Positions 52,501-61,643 of a stretch of DNA of 64,000 bases are shown here, in pieces. Where the stretch lies: the NCBI RefSeq assembly GCF_000612625.1, contig NZ_CCAS010000004.1, positions 1 to 64,000 of the forward strand, read 5' to 3'. Position 1 is the first letter of the stretch. Every line of letters begins with the position of its first letter. Under the pieces are notes generated by a model, which worked only from the letters and a program-made list of their open reading frames with translations, did not search any database and was not told the origin of the DNA. This DNA comes from Neobacillus jeddahensis. Lineage in GTDB: Bacteria > Bacillota > Bacilli > Bacillales > Cytobacillaceae. The translations under genes and the position numbers were made by a program.

Positions 52501-53110
52501 GTTCTACTTGACCTTCAAGCTCATGTAAAATATCATTCACACGGTTTAAATTGTCCTGTGTTTCAAATAGTTTTGCCTCCGCCTTTTTCTTCCTGTTTTT
52601 ATATTTTAAAACTCCGGCCGCTTCTTCAAAAATAGTCCGGCGATCTTCCGCTTTGCTATTTAGGATTTCTTCAACCTTCCCTTGGCTAATGATGGAAAAA
52701 GCTTCTCTACCAAGACCTGAATCCATGAATAAATCTATAATATCCTTCAGGCGGCATGATTGCTTATTAATAAAAAAATCACTTTCACCAGAGCGGGAAA
52801 CTCTTCTCGTCACACTCACTTCATTAAAATCTAAGCCTACTCCTTGATCCGTGTTGTCCAATGTAAGGGTTACCTCGGCAAAATTGAGGGCTCTTCGTGT
52901 ATCACTTCCAGCAAAGATAATATCCTCCATTTTGCTGCCTCTTAGTGATTTAGCAGACTGTTCACCCAGTACCCAACGAATGGCATCGGTTATATTACTT
53001 TTTCCACTCCCGTTTGGACCAACCACTGCGGTAACTCCAGGGACAAAATCAACTTCAATGCGTTCAGCAAATGATTTAAAGCCAATAATGTCCAACCGTT
53101 TTAAAAACAT
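49544..53110 (-). CDS. smc: Chromosome partition protein SMC
   Basis: SMC with ScpA-ScpB compacts and segregates the chromosome. The 1188-residue protein has Walker A GPNGSGKS (31-38), two long coiled coils (about 170-500 and 670-1000) around a hinge (about 515-640), the signature LSGGERALTA and Walker B with CILDEVEAALDE. Start is the ATG at 53110 with GGGAGG 8 bases before. The stop overlaps an ATG in the ftsY frame. Confidence 0.98.
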   Translation of the reverse strand: MFLKRLDIIGFKSFAERIEVDFVPGVTAVVGPNGSGKSNITDAIRWVLGEQSAKSLRGSKMEDIIFAGSDTRRALNFAEVTLTLDNTDQGVGLDFNEVSVTRRVSRSGESDFFINKQSCRLKDIIDLFMDSGLGREAFSIISQGKVEEILNSKAEDRRTIFEEAAGVLKYKNRKKKAEAKLFETQDNLNRVNDILHELEGQVEPLKIQASMAKDFLEKKEELEKIEVALTVYEIEDLHQKWEQFSKQLEGHQQEELKLSTELQVKEVKLVETRDKISALDESITDLQNVLLYASEELEKLEGRKEVLKERKKNAAQNKEQLKTNISELTERVEQLKSNRDAQAISVKELENQVKDLQAVLKEKQEKLQLFAENMEEKIETLKSEYIELLNEQASAKNEIKYIDQQLEQQERKNTRLDAENEKFLQDRLAAQNKRVEIQTALDEIQTNLANQVSGFCEQQRRLETVRNQYEKQEKTLYQAYQLLQQAKSRKEMLEEMEEDYAGFFQGVKEVLKARDNQLKGIEGAVAELVTVPKEYETAFETALGGALQHIVVDTEQNARMAIQYLKQHSYGRATFLPLNVIKGRPLSSAQLSSIQNHPSLVGPAVSLVTFDQRYSEVMSNLLGNVVITKDLKGANELAKILQYRCRLVTLDGDIVNPGGSMTGGALKQKSSSLLTRKGELESLKEKLVMMEEKTTTLEATVKTLKEAVQQAEKKLDEIRQNGEDFRLREQAVKGDLREATLEEKNINDRLAIYDLEKGQFSDEKNTLITRKMELSEAIETYKISIVELDKQIVDLTEQKTNNLTSKEALTNEINDLKVEFASKNEQFMNSKERLALVSEDLIESEQKLTIFTEDLNLLTSEMTNSSSGEEQLEQAAKRKQQDKAATLQLITERRQERLSLQDSLEDTELEAKELKRLHKGMIVVLKDEEVKINRLDVELENRLVHLREEYLLSFEGAKEQFSLTMPVDEARKKVKLIKLAIEEIGNVNIGAIEEYERVSERYEFLNEQKTDLQEAKDTLYQVIEEMDTEMKRRFAQTFEGIRVHFEPTFRTLFGGGRADLVLTNPEDLLNTGVEIVAQPPGKKLQNLGLLSGGERALTAIALLFSILKVRPVPFCILDEVEAALDEANVYRFSQYLKRYSEETQFIVITHRKGTMEEADVLYGVTMQESGVSKLVSVRLEDTNELVES

Positions 53111-53163
53111 TTCTTTATCCTCCCTATGTTGCACCGGGATTTCTCCTGCAATCATTAATCATT

Positions 53164-53901
53164 CTAGGTTGTTTTTGTTTTTAATACTTTAAGTGCCATT
53201 TGGGCAGCATGCTGTTCCGCTTCTTTTTTTGATTTTCCAGTTCCAATTCCTAATTCTTCACCATTTAAGGATACTTTTGAGACAAACTCCTTACTATGAG
53301 CAGGTCCTTTTTCTTGTAGGACACGATATTCAATCATACCCGTTCCATCCCGTTGAATTAATTCTTGTAATTGGCTTTTGAAATCCATCACATGAGAAAA
53401 AGCACCAGCATTTATTTTAGGAAAGACGACTTTTTCAAGAAATATGATTACTTTATCGATTCCTTGATCCAAATAAAGAGCGCCAATGAAGGCTTCGAAT
53501 ACGTCTGCCAGTAATGCCGGACGTTCACGACCGCCAGTCATCTCTTCTCCTTTACCTAGTAGAATGAGTCTTCCAAATTCAAGCTCATTTGCAAAGGCTA
53601 CAAGCGAAGGCTCACATACAATAGCTGCCCGTAGTTTCGTCAATTCTCCCTCTGTCATTGTGGGATACTTTTTGAAAAGGAATTGTGAAACAGTAAGCTC
53701 AAGGACAGCGTCTCCTAAAAATTCTAGTCTTTCATTATCTTCGAAAGGCTTTCTGCGATGCTCATTCACATAGGATGAATGAGTAAATGCTTGTTTTAAT
53801 AATTTTTCATTATCGATCGTCATTCCAAGTGACTCTAGAAAAACTTTAAATTGATTGTCTTTTGCGCGATTCAACTCTTTTTCCTTACTGTTCTTGCGCA
53901 T
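53164..53901 (-). CDS. rnc: Ribonuclease III
   Basis: RNase III cuts double-stranded RNA in rRNA and scRNA precursors. The 245-residue protein has the signature [13 protein letters not shown] (56-68) and a C-terminal double-stranded RNA-binding domain ([16 protein letters not shown]). It precedes smc by 53 bases. Two hairpins separate it from acpP. Confidence 0.98.
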   Translation of the reverse strand: MRKNSKEKELNRAKDNQFKVFLESLGMTIDNEKLLKQAFTHSSYVNEHRRKPFEDNERLEFLGDAVLELTVSQFLFKKYPTMTEGELTKLRAAIVCEPSLVAFANELEFGRLILLGKGEEMTGGRERPALLADVFEAFIGALYLDQGIDKVIIFLEKVVFPKINAGAFSHVMDFKSQLQELIQRDGTGMIEYRVLQEKGPAHSKEFVSKVSLNGEELGIGTGKSKKEAEQHAAQMALKVLKTKTT

Positions 53902-53978
53902 AAATGTTCTCCACCTTGCATCTAATTTACATACTACCCTACTCTAAGTTTAAAAAAATATTGATAAAAACGCAAAGA

Positions 53979-54008
53979 AACTTGGCAGATAGTTTTCTCT
54001 GCCAAGTT
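53979..54008 (-). terminator. Second hairpin after acpP
   Basis: ACTTGGCAGA (53980-53989) pairs perfectly with TCTGCCAAGT (53998-54007); the minus-strand tail is TTTCTTTGCGTTTTT. It is the stronger of two tandem hairpins between acpP and rnc. Confidence 0.7.
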
Positions 54009-54065
54009 CTATCATACAGGAAGAAAAGCTACGTCACCATGACAAGAAGCCGTAGCTAGACATAA

Positions 54066-54093
54066 TAAAGCTCCGTTTTCAAACGGAGCTTTG
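54066..54093 (-). terminator. First hairpin after acpP
   Basis: AAAGCTCCGTTT (54067-54078) pairs perfectly with AAACGGAGCTTT (54081-54092). The T tail is short, so the second hairpin may complete termination. Confidence 0.65.
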
Positions 54094-54109
54094 TAAAAAT
54101 CTAACGTGA

Positions 54110-54343
54110 TTACTTACTGCTATTTATGTAATTAACAGCGTCACCAACTGTGCCGATTTTTTCAGCATCATCGTCAGAAATTTCCATATCGAACTCATCT
54201 TCTAATTCCATTACTAGTTCAACAACGTCAAGGGAATCAGCGCCAAGATCATCTTTAAATGAAGCTTCAAGCGTAACTTGAGATTCATCAACACCTAAGC
54301 GGTCAACGATGATTTTTGTAACACGTTCTAATACCTCTGCCAT
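54110..54343 (-). CDS. acpP: Acyl carrier protein
   Basis: ACP carries growing acyl chains on phosphopantetheine at Ser37 in [12 protein letters not shown]. The 77-residue acidic protein ends the fapR-plsX-fabD-fabG-acpP cluster. A gap of 70 bases separates it from fabG, and two hairpins follow. Confidence 0.98.
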   Translation of the reverse strand: MAEVLERVTKIIVDRLGVDESQVTLEASFKDDLGADSLDVVELVMELEDEFDMEISDDDAEKIGTVGDAVNYINSSK

Positions 54344-54413
54344 GCTTGTTCACCTCCCCTCAAGCTATTATAGAGTATTTCTTTAAAAAGATAAATGTAA
54401 AATTAAATTAAAT

Positions 54414-55157
54414 TTACATTACCATTCCGCCATCAATATGGAATGTCTGGCCTGTAATATATGAAGAGTCATCAGAAGCGATAAAAGCTGTCATTTTCGC
54501 GATATCCTTTGGTTCCCCTAAACGAGCCAATGGAATCTGTTTTAACATTTCTGCCTTAACTTCATCAGAAAGTTTATCGGTCATATCTGTAGTAATAAAG
54601 CCTGGAGCAATCGCATTTACGGTAATATTACGTGATGCGAGTTCTTTCGCTGTGGTCTTGGTTAAACCAATCACACCTGCCTTAGCGGCTACGTAGTTTG
54701 CTTGACCAGGATTTCCGCTTACTCCCACAATCGATGCAATATTAATAATCCTGCCTACACGTTGCTTCATCATTTGTCTTGTAACAGCTTTTGTGCAAAG
54801 GAAGACACCTTTCAGGTTAATGTTGATTACATCATCCCATTCCTCTTCCTTCATTCTCATTAATAAATTATCCCTCGTAATTCCAGCATTATTAACGAGA
54901 ATATCAAGCTTACCGAAGCGATCAATTGTTCCTTTAACCATTTCTGATACTTCTTCAGCATTAGCTACATTACATTTAATTGTAAATGCATCTCGACCAA
55001 GTGCCTTAATTTCATCGACAACTTCGTTTGCTTGGGCTTCGCTGCCAGAAAAATTAACCGCTACATTTGCGCCTTGTCTAGCTAGCTCAAGAGCAATCTC
55101 TCTGCCAATCCCACGCGACGAGCCAGTAACTAGCGCTGTCTTCCCTGTTAAATTCAT
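54414..55157 (-). CDS. fabG: 3-oxoacyl-[acyl-carrier-protein] reductase
   Basis: FabG reduces 3-ketoacyl-ACP with NADPH. The 247-residue short-chain dehydrogenase has TGSSRGIG (11-18), NNAG and the catalytic Ser142, Tyr155 and Lys159 (YVAAK). Its ATG overlaps the fabD stop (ATGA) and has AAGGAGGG. Confidence 0.98.
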   Translation of the reverse strand: MNLTGKTALVTGSSRGIGREIALELARQGANVAVNFSGSEAQANEVVDEIKALGRDAFTIKCNVANAEEVSEMVKGTIDRFGKLDILVNNAGITRDNLLMRMKEEEWDDVININLKGVFLCTKAVTRQMMKQRVGRIINIASIVGVSGNPGQANYVAAKAGVIGLTKTTAKELASRNITVNAIAPGFITTDMTDKLSDEVKAEMLKQIPLARLGEPKDIAKMTAFIASDDSSYITGQTFHIDGGMVM

Positions 55158-56101
55158 AGTGTACCCTCCTTTAAGTCATCTATTACCACATGTGCACTCG
55201 CTTCATCCGAAACCGAATATGTTTTTACCGTCTTATCAATCTTTTTGATTAAACCAGAAAGTACTTTACCAGGACCAATTTCTATGAAGGTATCGACTCC
55301 AAGAGCAATCATTTTCACAACCGAATCTTCCCACAGCACTGGAGAATATAGTTGTTCAATTAATTTGTCCTTAATTTCAGCCGCCTCGCTAATTGGTTCT
55401 GCAGAAACATTCACGAGCACCGGAACAGAAGCATCCTTCATCACAACGGCATCCAATACTTCACGCAATTGATTTGCGGCCGGTTTCATAAGAGTGGAAT
55501 GAAACGGTCCACTTACATCTAACGGTAGAACCCTTTTGGCTCCAGCTGCTTTTGCTTCCGCACCTGCTTGTGCTACACCTTCTTTTGAACCTGATATGAC
55601 GATTTGACCAGGGCAGTTTAAATTAGCTAATGAAACAGGAAATCCTGCTGCGCAGACGTCTTTTGTGACCGCATCAAGCGTATCACGATCAAGACCTAGT
55701 ACAGCCGCCATTGATCCTTCACCATTTGGAACGGCATTCTCCATAAACTCTCCGCGTTTCCGAACGGCAAATACACCATCCTCAAAGGAAAATACCCCTG
55801 CCGCAACGAGGGCAGTGTATTCACCTAAACTATGTCCAGCAAGGTAATCTGCTTTGATACCAGATTTTTGGAAGTACTCTAAAATAGCCATACTTGTCGT
55901 TAATAAGGCTGGCTGGGTATTAAAGGTTTGAGTCAATTCTTCTTTTGGTCCTTCAAAGATTAATTGACTCAACTTCACATCCAAACGCCTATCAGCTTTC
56001 ACAAAATAATCCATTACCTCGGGGTGTTGGTCAGCTAGTTCCTTCCCCATCCCAACTGATTGAGATCCTTGTCCTGGAAATACAAATGCAATTTTACTCA
56101 T
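55154..56101 (-). CDS. fabD: Malonyl-CoA:ACP transacylase
   Basis: FabD transfers malonyl groups to ACP. The 315-residue protein has FPGQGSQ near the start and the active Ser91 in GHSLGEY, with the catalytic histidine in GPFHSTLM. It follows plsX by 11 bases. Confidence 0.98.
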   Translation of the reverse strand: MSKIAFVFPGQGSQSVGMGKELADQHPEVMDYFVKADRRLDVKLSQLIFEGPKEELTQTFNTQPALLTTSMAILEYFQKSGIKADYLAGHSLGEYTALVAAGVFSFEDGVFAVRKRGEFMENAVPNGEGSMAAVLGLDRDTLDAVTKDVCAAGFPVSLANLNCPGQIVISGSKEGVAQAGAEAKAAGAKRVLPLDVSGPFHSTLMKPAANQLREVLDAVVMKDASVPVLVNVSAEPISEAAEIKDKLIEQLYSPVLWEDSVVKMIALGVDTFIEIGPGKVLSGLIKKIDKTVKTYSVSDEASAHVVIDDLKEGTL

Positions 56102-56112
56102 TTTAACACTCC

Positions 56113-57117
56113 CTACCCTTTAATATTTGCGGGATTAGATTCTTCAACTGCTTGTTTTATTAACTGGCCTACATCGTTACTTACCATGTCTCTTGTTTGC
56201 CGAATCGCACTAAAAATCGATTGGCCATTGGACGATCCATGAGCTTTAATAACCGGTGCTTTTAAACCGAATAGGGCAGCACCGCCATATTCTGAATAAT
56301 CCATTGTATTTTTTAGTGTTTGGAAATTTGGTTTCAAGACAGCAGCAGCTAATTTACTTGTGAAACTGCTCATTAACGCTGTTTTTAACATTTTAAACAT
56401 CGAAAGAGCTGTACCCTCGATTGTTTTCAAAACCATATTCCCGGTAAATCCATCGGTTACGACTACATCAGCTACACCATCTAGTAAATCTCTTGCTTCA
56501 ACATTACCAACAAAATTCAAATTGGCAGTCTTTAATAAATCAAAGGTGTTTTTTGTTAGTTCATTTCCCTTTTTTTCTTCCGTACCGATATTTAATAGCC
56601 CAACTCTTGGGTTAGCGATTCCTCTTACTTTTTCACTGTAAATCGAACCCATGATGGCATTTTGAAGTAAATGTTCTGGCTTTGCATCGGCATTTGCACC
56701 GACATCTAGAAGCAGAAAGCCTTCCCCGCCAATTGTTGGCAATGTTGGTGCTAAGGCAGGTCGATCAATTCCTTCAATTCTTCCAACTACAAAAAGACCT
56801 GCGGCCATTAACGCCCCTGTATTTCCTGCCGAGATACAGGCGTCAGCTAATCCATCAGCCACCTGCTGTGCAGCTAACACCATTGAGGCAGTTTTTTTCC
56901 GCCGAACAGCTCTTACTGGTTCATCCGTTCCAAGAATTACCTCAGTTGTATGTAAAATCGTAATTCTTTCATGGCTTACGAGTGTTTCCTTGATTTTATT
57001 TTCATCCCCAACAAGGGTAATATGTATATCAGAAAAAGTTTGAACTGCCTTCATTGCACCTAGTACGATTTCTTTTGGGGCATGATCTCCGCCCATTGCA
57101 TCTATTGCTAGCCTCAT
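56113..57117 (-). CDS. plsX: Phosphate acyltransferase PlsX
   Basis: PlsX makes acyl phosphate from acyl-ACP for phosphatidic acid synthesis. The 334-residue protein begins [18 protein letters not shown]. Start is the ATG at 57117 with AAAGGA 8 bases before it. It lies 12 bases after fapR in the FapR-controlled operon. Confidence 0.97.
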   Translation of the reverse strand: MRLAIDAMGGDHAPKEIVLGAMKAVQTFSDIHITLVGDENKIKETLVSHERITILHTTEVILGTDEPVRAVRRKKTASMVLAAQQVADGLADACISAGNTGALMAAGLFVVGRIEGIDRPALAPTLPTIGGEGFLLLDVGANADAKPEHLLQNAIMGSIYSEKVRGIANPRVGLLNIGTEEKKGNELTKNTFDLLKTANLNFVGNVEARDLLDGVADVVVTDGFTGNMVLKTIEGTALSMFKMLKTALMSSFTSKLAAAVLKPNFQTLKNTMDYSEYGGAALFGLKAPVIKAHGSSNGQSIFSAIRQTRDMVSNDVGQLIKQAVEESNPANIKG

Positions 57118-57129
57118 TTTTCTCATCCT

Positions 57130-57696
57130 TTAACTATTTTTCGAACGGTACATTTCAAATTCTCCTGTAAAAACAAGTTCATTATTCACAAAACTATTCA
57201 CTTCAACAAACGTCCGGCCTACACGCTCATCAATATTGGTTACTCGTGCTTTGGCAATGACTCGTTCCTCCAATTTAACCGAACGTTTAAATTGGATATT
57301 TGCTTTTGCAGTTAAAGCTAATTCATCATTGATTACAGCAACGGCAAGGGAATTAGCTTGTGCGAATACATGATGTCCGCGTGCAATATTATTGCGTTTA
57401 AACACATGTTCTTCTTTCACATCAAAAATCGATATCGCACTTTGGTCCAAATCTATATCGATTATCTCTCCAATAACTTCCTCCAGTGGTAATGAACGCA
57501 CTTCATCTTCAAAGCGCTTCTCTGCAACGGTTTTAATCCGTTCACGGAGTTCAGGAATCGATAATTCTAAACGGTCCAAACGAATGGTTTGCACACTTAC
57601 TTGAAATTTTTCTGCTAGATCCTCATCGGTAATAAAGGGATTATCTTTAATCGTTGAGGTTAATAATTGCTGCCGTTCCTTTTTCGTTCTTCTCAT
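57130..57696 (-). CDS. fapR: Transcription factor FapR
   Basis: FapR represses fatty acid and phospholipid genes; malonyl-CoA releases it. The 188-residue protein has an N-terminal helix-turn-helix (about 18-45, with [17 protein letters not shown]) and a C-terminal hot-dog domain with [16 protein letters not shown]. Start is the ATG at 57696 (an ATG at 57699 directly precedes it); the longer frame runs through the operator. It sits under its own operator, as in B. subtilis. Confidence 0.97.
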   Translation of the reverse strand: MRRTKKERQQLLTSTIKDNPFITDEDLAEKFQVSVQTIRLDRLELSIPELRERIKTVAEKRFEDEVRSLPLEEVIGEIIDIDLDQSAISIFDVKEEHVFKRNNIARGHHVFAQANSLAVAVINDELALTAKANIQFKRSVKLEERVIAKARVTNIDERVGRTFVEVNSFVNNELVFTGEFEMYRSKNS

Positions 57697-57717
57697 CATT
57701 TTCACACCGTCCGAGAT

Positions 57718-57736
57718 CTTATGACTAGGTACTAAG
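57718..57736 (-). promoter_or_regulatory. FapR operator
   Basis: The minus strand reads CTTAGTACCTAGTCATAAG, an almost symmetric site matching the known FapR box (TTAGTACCTnnTC-TAA pattern). It lies just after the -10 of the fapR promoter, where bound FapR would block transcription. Malonyl-CoA should relieve it. Confidence 0.85.
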
Positions 57737-57739
57737 AGT

Positions 57740-57768
57740 AGTATAAAATTTAAAAAAGCAGATTGCAA
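57740..57768 (-). promoter_or_regulatory. sigma-A promoter of fapR-plsX-fabD-fabG-acpP
   Basis: TTGCAA (57763-57768) and TATACT (57740-57745) are 17 bases apart on the minus strand, directly upstream of the FapR operator. Confidence 0.75.
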
Positions 57769-57787
57769 GAATAAATTTTATTAGAAT

Positions 57788-57844
57788 AACGGAAGTTTTC
57801 CGTTACAATACGGTGAACAAAGGGTCCACTCCTTTATAAAGGAG
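57788..57844 (-). terminator. Two hairpins after recG
   Basis: A 16-base palindrome CTCCTTTATAAAGGAG (57829-57844) and a 7-bp hairpin AACGGAA/TTCCGTT (57788-57804) follow the recG stop. Neither has a strong T run, so termination is uncertain. Confidence 0.4.
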
Positions 57845-57868
57845 CGGTCGTGATTGACTAAAAAAGGG

Positions 57869-59914
57869 TTAATCTAACTTTTCACCCTCCATAACCCCTG
57901 ATTGTTCAAGCTGCATTCTTAGATAATGAAATTCTGTATCCTTCCAAAATGTTTCTGACTGGATTAGCATTGCTGCATCACTCCTGGCGGTTTCAAGTGC
58001 TCGGTAATCATGGACCATATCCGCCACCTTAAAGATCGGAACCCCACTTTGTTTTTTCCCAAAGAAGTCCCCAGGTCCTCTAAGCTCAAGATCCTTTTCA
58101 CTTAAAACGAACCCATCATTCGTTTCCGTCATAATTCTCATTCGCTCTTGGCCTACCTCTGATTTTGGACTTGCCAGCAATATACAGTAGGATTGATCGC
58201 TCCCCCGGCCAACCCGGCCACGCAGCTGATGCAGCTGTGAGAGTCCAAATCGTTCCGCATCATAAATCACCATCATGGTGGCATTAGGGACATTCACCCC
58301 TACCTCTACAACTGTTGTAGAAACAAGAACCTGAACCTCATTTGAACTGAAAGCCTTCATTACATTATCCTTTTCCTCAGAGGATAAGCGGCCGTGCATT
58401 AATCCCACTTTATATCGATTTTGGAAAAAATGACTTAAGGTAGTATGCACATCGATGGCATTTTGAACATCGAGCTTCTCAGATTCCTCAATTAACGGAC
58501 AAATCACATAGGCCTGATGCCCCTTTACCAATTCTTTTTCGACAAACGCCAGCACACGTTCAAGCATTTCTGGTTTAGCCCAATAGGTTTCAATTGATTT
58601 TCTACCAGCAGGCATCTCGTCGATGATCGAGACATCCATTTCACCAAAAACGGTAATGGCAAGTGTTCGTGGAATCGGCGTTGCGGTCATAAAGAGCACA
58701 TCAGGATTTTCTCCCTTTTCCCTTAAAACTCGCCGCTGCTCCACACCAAAACGATGCTGTTCGTCCGTTATGACAAAACCCAATTTTTTAAAAGTAACCT
58801 CATCCTGAATGAGAGCATGGGTACCGATTAGAATATCCACTTTTCCCTCGGCTAAATCTTGAAGGATTTCCCGCCGTCGTTTTCCTTTTACAGAACTTGT
58901 CAAAAGCTGGCAATTAACACCAAAAGAGGCTAATAAGCTTATTAAGGATTCGGCATGCTGCTCTGCCAAGATTTCAGTTGGGACCATTAGCGCTCCTTGG
59001 TAGCCCGCTGTTACACTGGCATACAACCCAATCGCAGCGACAACGGTTTTCCCTGAACCTACATCACCTTGCAAGAGGCGATTCATACGGAAGGGGGATT
59101 TCAGTTCGACGAGCACTTCGTTTACAACTCTGTCTTGGGCATTGGTTAACGGAAAGGGGAGGCCTTCGATAAAATTCATCACTTTCGATTTATCATAGTT
59201 TTGGTTAATACCAGGAGAATGTTCACGTTCAAACTTTCTTAATGCTTGCATCTTCAATTGAAACACTAGAAATTCCTCATAAACAAAACGCCGTCTTGCC
59301 TGCTTCACTTCGTCAGGACTGTTTGGAAAATGCATGATTTTAATGGCAGCTGATTTATTAAGAAGGCGGTACTTTTTTAAAAAAGAGATTGGAAGAGTCT
59401 CTTCAATTAAATGTCCAAATTGTTCAAAAGCCAGATGGATAAATTTCCGCATGCCCTTTGTAGTTATTTTTCCCCTTAAAGCGTAAACTGGTTCAAAATC
59501 GGTCGTTTTCTTATTTTGTCCTATTTGCATTTCATTTGCAGTAATGGTTTGGCGATGGGCATCCCATTTCCCTGTTACGGTAATCGTTTCATTGATCATG
59601 ATTTTATTTTTTAAATAGGCTTGGTTAAAGAAGACCACCTTAATCAAATAGGCACCAACGAAAAGGCGGATGGAAAGCTTGGATTTCTTCCGACCATAAT
59701 AGACAAGAGAAGGCTCACTATGAACCTTCCCCTCTACTGTTACTTTCTCCTCATGCTTTACTTCAGTTAAATCTTTTAGCGAGTAGTCATCATACCGATA
59801 GGGGAAATATTCCAATAAATCCTGAATCGTAAAAATTTTCATTTCCGCAAACGATTCTGCCGTTTCTTCTCCAATTCCCCTTAAAACTGTTATTGCTTGG
59901 TTTAGATTTGACAT
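57869..59914 (-). CDS. recG: ATP-dependent DNA helicase RecG
   Basis: RecG remodels stalled forks and branched DNA. The 681-residue protein has an N-terminal wedge/OB domain, Walker A GDVGSGKT (about 285), DEQHR, and the helicase motif VI QLRGRVGRG. The sdaAA stop overlaps the ATG at 59914 (TGATG); a GTG one codon upstream is also possible. Confidence 0.97.
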   Translation of the reverse strand: MSNLNQAITVLRGIGEETAESFAEMKIFTIQDLLEYFPYRYDDYSLKDLTEVKHEEKVTVEGKVHSEPSLVYYGRKKSKLSIRLFVGAYLIKVVFFNQAYLKNKIMINETITVTGKWDAHRQTITANEMQIGQNKKTTDFEPVYALRGKITTKGMRKFIHLAFEQFGHLIEETLPISFLKKYRLLNKSAAIKIMHFPNSPDEVKQARRRFVYEEFLVFQLKMQALRKFEREHSPGINQNYDKSKVMNFIEGLPFPLTNAQDRVVNEVLVELKSPFRMNRLLQGDVGSGKTVVAAIGLYASVTAGYQGALMVPTEILAEQHAESLISLLASFGVNCQLLTSSVKGKRRREILQDLAEGKVDILIGTHALIQDEVTFKKLGFVITDEQHRFGVEQRRVLREKGENPDVLFMTATPIPRTLAITVFGEMDVSIIDEMPAGRKSIETYWAKPEMLERVLAFVEKELVKGHQAYVICPLIEESEKLDVQNAIDVHTTLSHFFQNRYKVGLMHGRLSSEEKDNVMKAFSSNEVQVLVSTTVVEVGVNVPNATMMVIYDAERFGLSQLHQLRGRVGRGSDQSYCILLASPKSEVGQERMRIMTETNDGFVLSEKDLELRGPGDFFGKKQSGVPIFKVADMVHDYRALETARSDAAMLIQSETFWKDTEFHYLRMQLEQSGVMEGEKLD

Positions 59915-60798
59915 CACTTTTCTTTGAGCGGAATACCGAAGATCTTGGCTTCAAGTTCCCGACCTGTCGGTGTAGCCGCCAACCCTCCCTGCGCGGTTTC
60001 TTTTAATGCTGTTGGCATCGTTTGACCAATTTTATACATAGCGTCGATTACTTCGTCACACGGAATACGGCTTGTAATGCCAGCTAATGCCATATCAGCT
60101 GCCACCATGGCATTGGCTGCTCCCATCGCGTTTCGTTTTACGCAAGGAACCTCCACAAGACCTGCAACAGGATCACATACTAACCCAAGCATATTCTTTA
60201 ACGTGATTGCCATTGCCTCCGCACATTGCACTGGCGTACCTCCTGCCAATTCCACAATCGCAGCTGCTGCCATCCCTGCAGCAGAACCAACCTCAGCTTG
60301 ACAGCCTCCTGCTGCACCTGAGATTGACGCATTATTGGCAACAACAAATCCGAACGCACCAGCTGTAAACAAAAATGAAATCATTTGTTCTCTTGTGGGA
60401 TTTAGCTTTTTTTGAACAGCGAACAAGGTTCCGGGAACAACGCCTGCAGATCCAGCAGTCGGTGTTGCACAAATTGTCCCCATTGCCGCATTCACTTCAT
60501 TGGTTGCAACCGCCTTACTAACCGCATCAAGAATTGTTTCTCCTGATAAAAAATTACCCTTTTCAATATATTTTTGCATAAGAACGGCATCACCACCTGT
60601 TAATCCCGAGTGTGATGTCACGCCTTTTATACCTTTTTCTACTGCTTGTTCCATTACCGCTAGGTTACGATCCATAAAGGCTAGTACTTCTTCTCTCGTA
60701 CGACCTGTCACGGTCACTTCTTGTTCAATCATAATTTCGGAAATCTTTTTATTTTGACTGATAGCTAATTCCACTAATTCAGCGACATTTCGAAACAC
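59914..60798 (-). CDS. sdaAA: L-serine dehydratase, alpha subunit
   Basis: SdaAA is the catalytic, iron-sulfur subunit that deaminates L-serine to pyruvate. The 294-residue protein has conserved cysteines in GTICATP, GAAGGCQAEVG and GLVCDPVAG...PCVKRN, fitting a 4Fe-4S cluster. Start is GTG at 60798 with AAGGT nearby. It follows sdaAB by 54 bases. Confidence 0.96.
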   Translation of the reverse strand: MFRNVAELVELAISQNKKISEIMIEQEVTVTGRTREEVLAFMDRNLAVMEQAVEKGIKGVTSHSGLTGGDAVLMQKYIEKGNFLSGETILDAVSKAVATNEVNAAMGTICATPTAGSAGVVPGTLFAVQKKLNPTREQMISFLFTAGAFGFVVANNASISGAAGGCQAEVGSAAGMAAAAIVELAGGTPVQCAEAMAITLKNMLGLVCDPVAGLVEVPCVKRNAMGAANAMVAADMALAGITSRIPCDEVIDAMYKIGQTMPTALKETAQGGLAATPTGRELEAKIFGIPLKEK

Positions 60799-60852
60799 AG
60801 ACCTTCCCCCTTTTTACTTTCAAGTTCCTGTACTTGACTTCTGCTTTTCTTA

Positions 60853-61515
60853 TTAATCGACTATTTTTGTTACTTTTAAAATGTTTGGCAGCTGCTCAAG
60901 TTCAATCAGAATTTTATCATCAATATTTTGGTCTACTTCTATTGTCATTAACGCCATTTTGCCTATTTCTTTACGAGCGACCTCCATATGACCAATATTA
61001 AGCTCGTATTTAGCTAGTGTGTTAGCGACACTAGCTATTGCACCGAAACGATCATTGTGAACAACGAGGATGGCGGGATGATTCCCAGACAACTTTAGTT
61101 CAAAGCCGTTTAATTCGATAATTTCAATTTTGCCACCGCCAATGGAAATCCCTACTAATTCCAGTTCACCATTATGATCACCAATAATAACTCTCGCCGT
61201 ATTCGGATGATCTGTCACGGCGTCTTCTTCGATAAAGCGAAGTTTCATTCCTTTATCCTTGGCAATATCTATCGCATTGATAATTCTTACATCATCAGTA
61301 TCAAAATCTAATAGTCCACCAACAAGGGCCACATCTGTTCCGTGCCCCTTGTACGTTTTTGCAAATGAACCGTACAAAGAAATATTCGCCCATTTAGGTT
61401 CTCTTCCGAATAAACTTCTGGCGACTCTTCCAATTCTTGCAGCTCCAGCAGTATGCGAGCTCGATGGTCCAATCATAACCGGACCAATAATATCAAATAC
61501 ACTTCTATATTTCAC
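60853..61515 (-). CDS. sdaAB: L-serine dehydratase, beta subunit
   Basis: SdaAB is the regulatory subunit with the GPSSSHTAGAARIGR motif and a C-terminal ACT domain (about 145-220, LVVHNDRFGAIA). Start is GTG at 61515 (KYRSVFDIIG) with GGGAGAG 7 bases before, giving 220 residues, the B. subtilis length; the longer frame crosses that site. Confidence 0.95.
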   Translation of the reverse strand: MKYRSVFDIIGPVMIGPSSSHTAGAARIGRVARSLFGREPKWANISLYGSFAKTYKGHGTDVALVGGLLDFDTDDVRIINAIDIAKDKGMKLRFIEEDAVTDHPNTARVIIGDHNGELELVGISIGGGKIEIIELNGFELKLSGNHPAILVVHNDRFGAIASVANTLAKYELNIGHMEVARKEIGKMALMTIEVDQNIDDKILIELEQLPNILKVTKIVD

Positions 61516-61598
61516 AGGCTTTCTCTCCCCATTGAAAATCAAACTTTTCTACCGCTCTATTTAATAAGTTTTATTACTCTACCCAATTGCAAACAAAA

Positions 61599-61632
61599 AA
61601 GAAGGGTGTGACCGATTGGCCCCCCTTCTATT
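61599..61632 (-). terminator. Terminator after fakA
   Basis: AGAAGGG pairs with CCCTTCT around a 16-base loop, followed on the minus strand by six T. It lies 12 bases past the fakA stop. Confidence 0.7.
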
Positions 61633-61643
61633 TTAGCTGTTCC

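Noticed and set aside
54793..55248. Antisense open frame of 151 codons across fabG/fabD
   Set aside because: It is opposite two firmly identified genes and has no similarity or ribosome site support.
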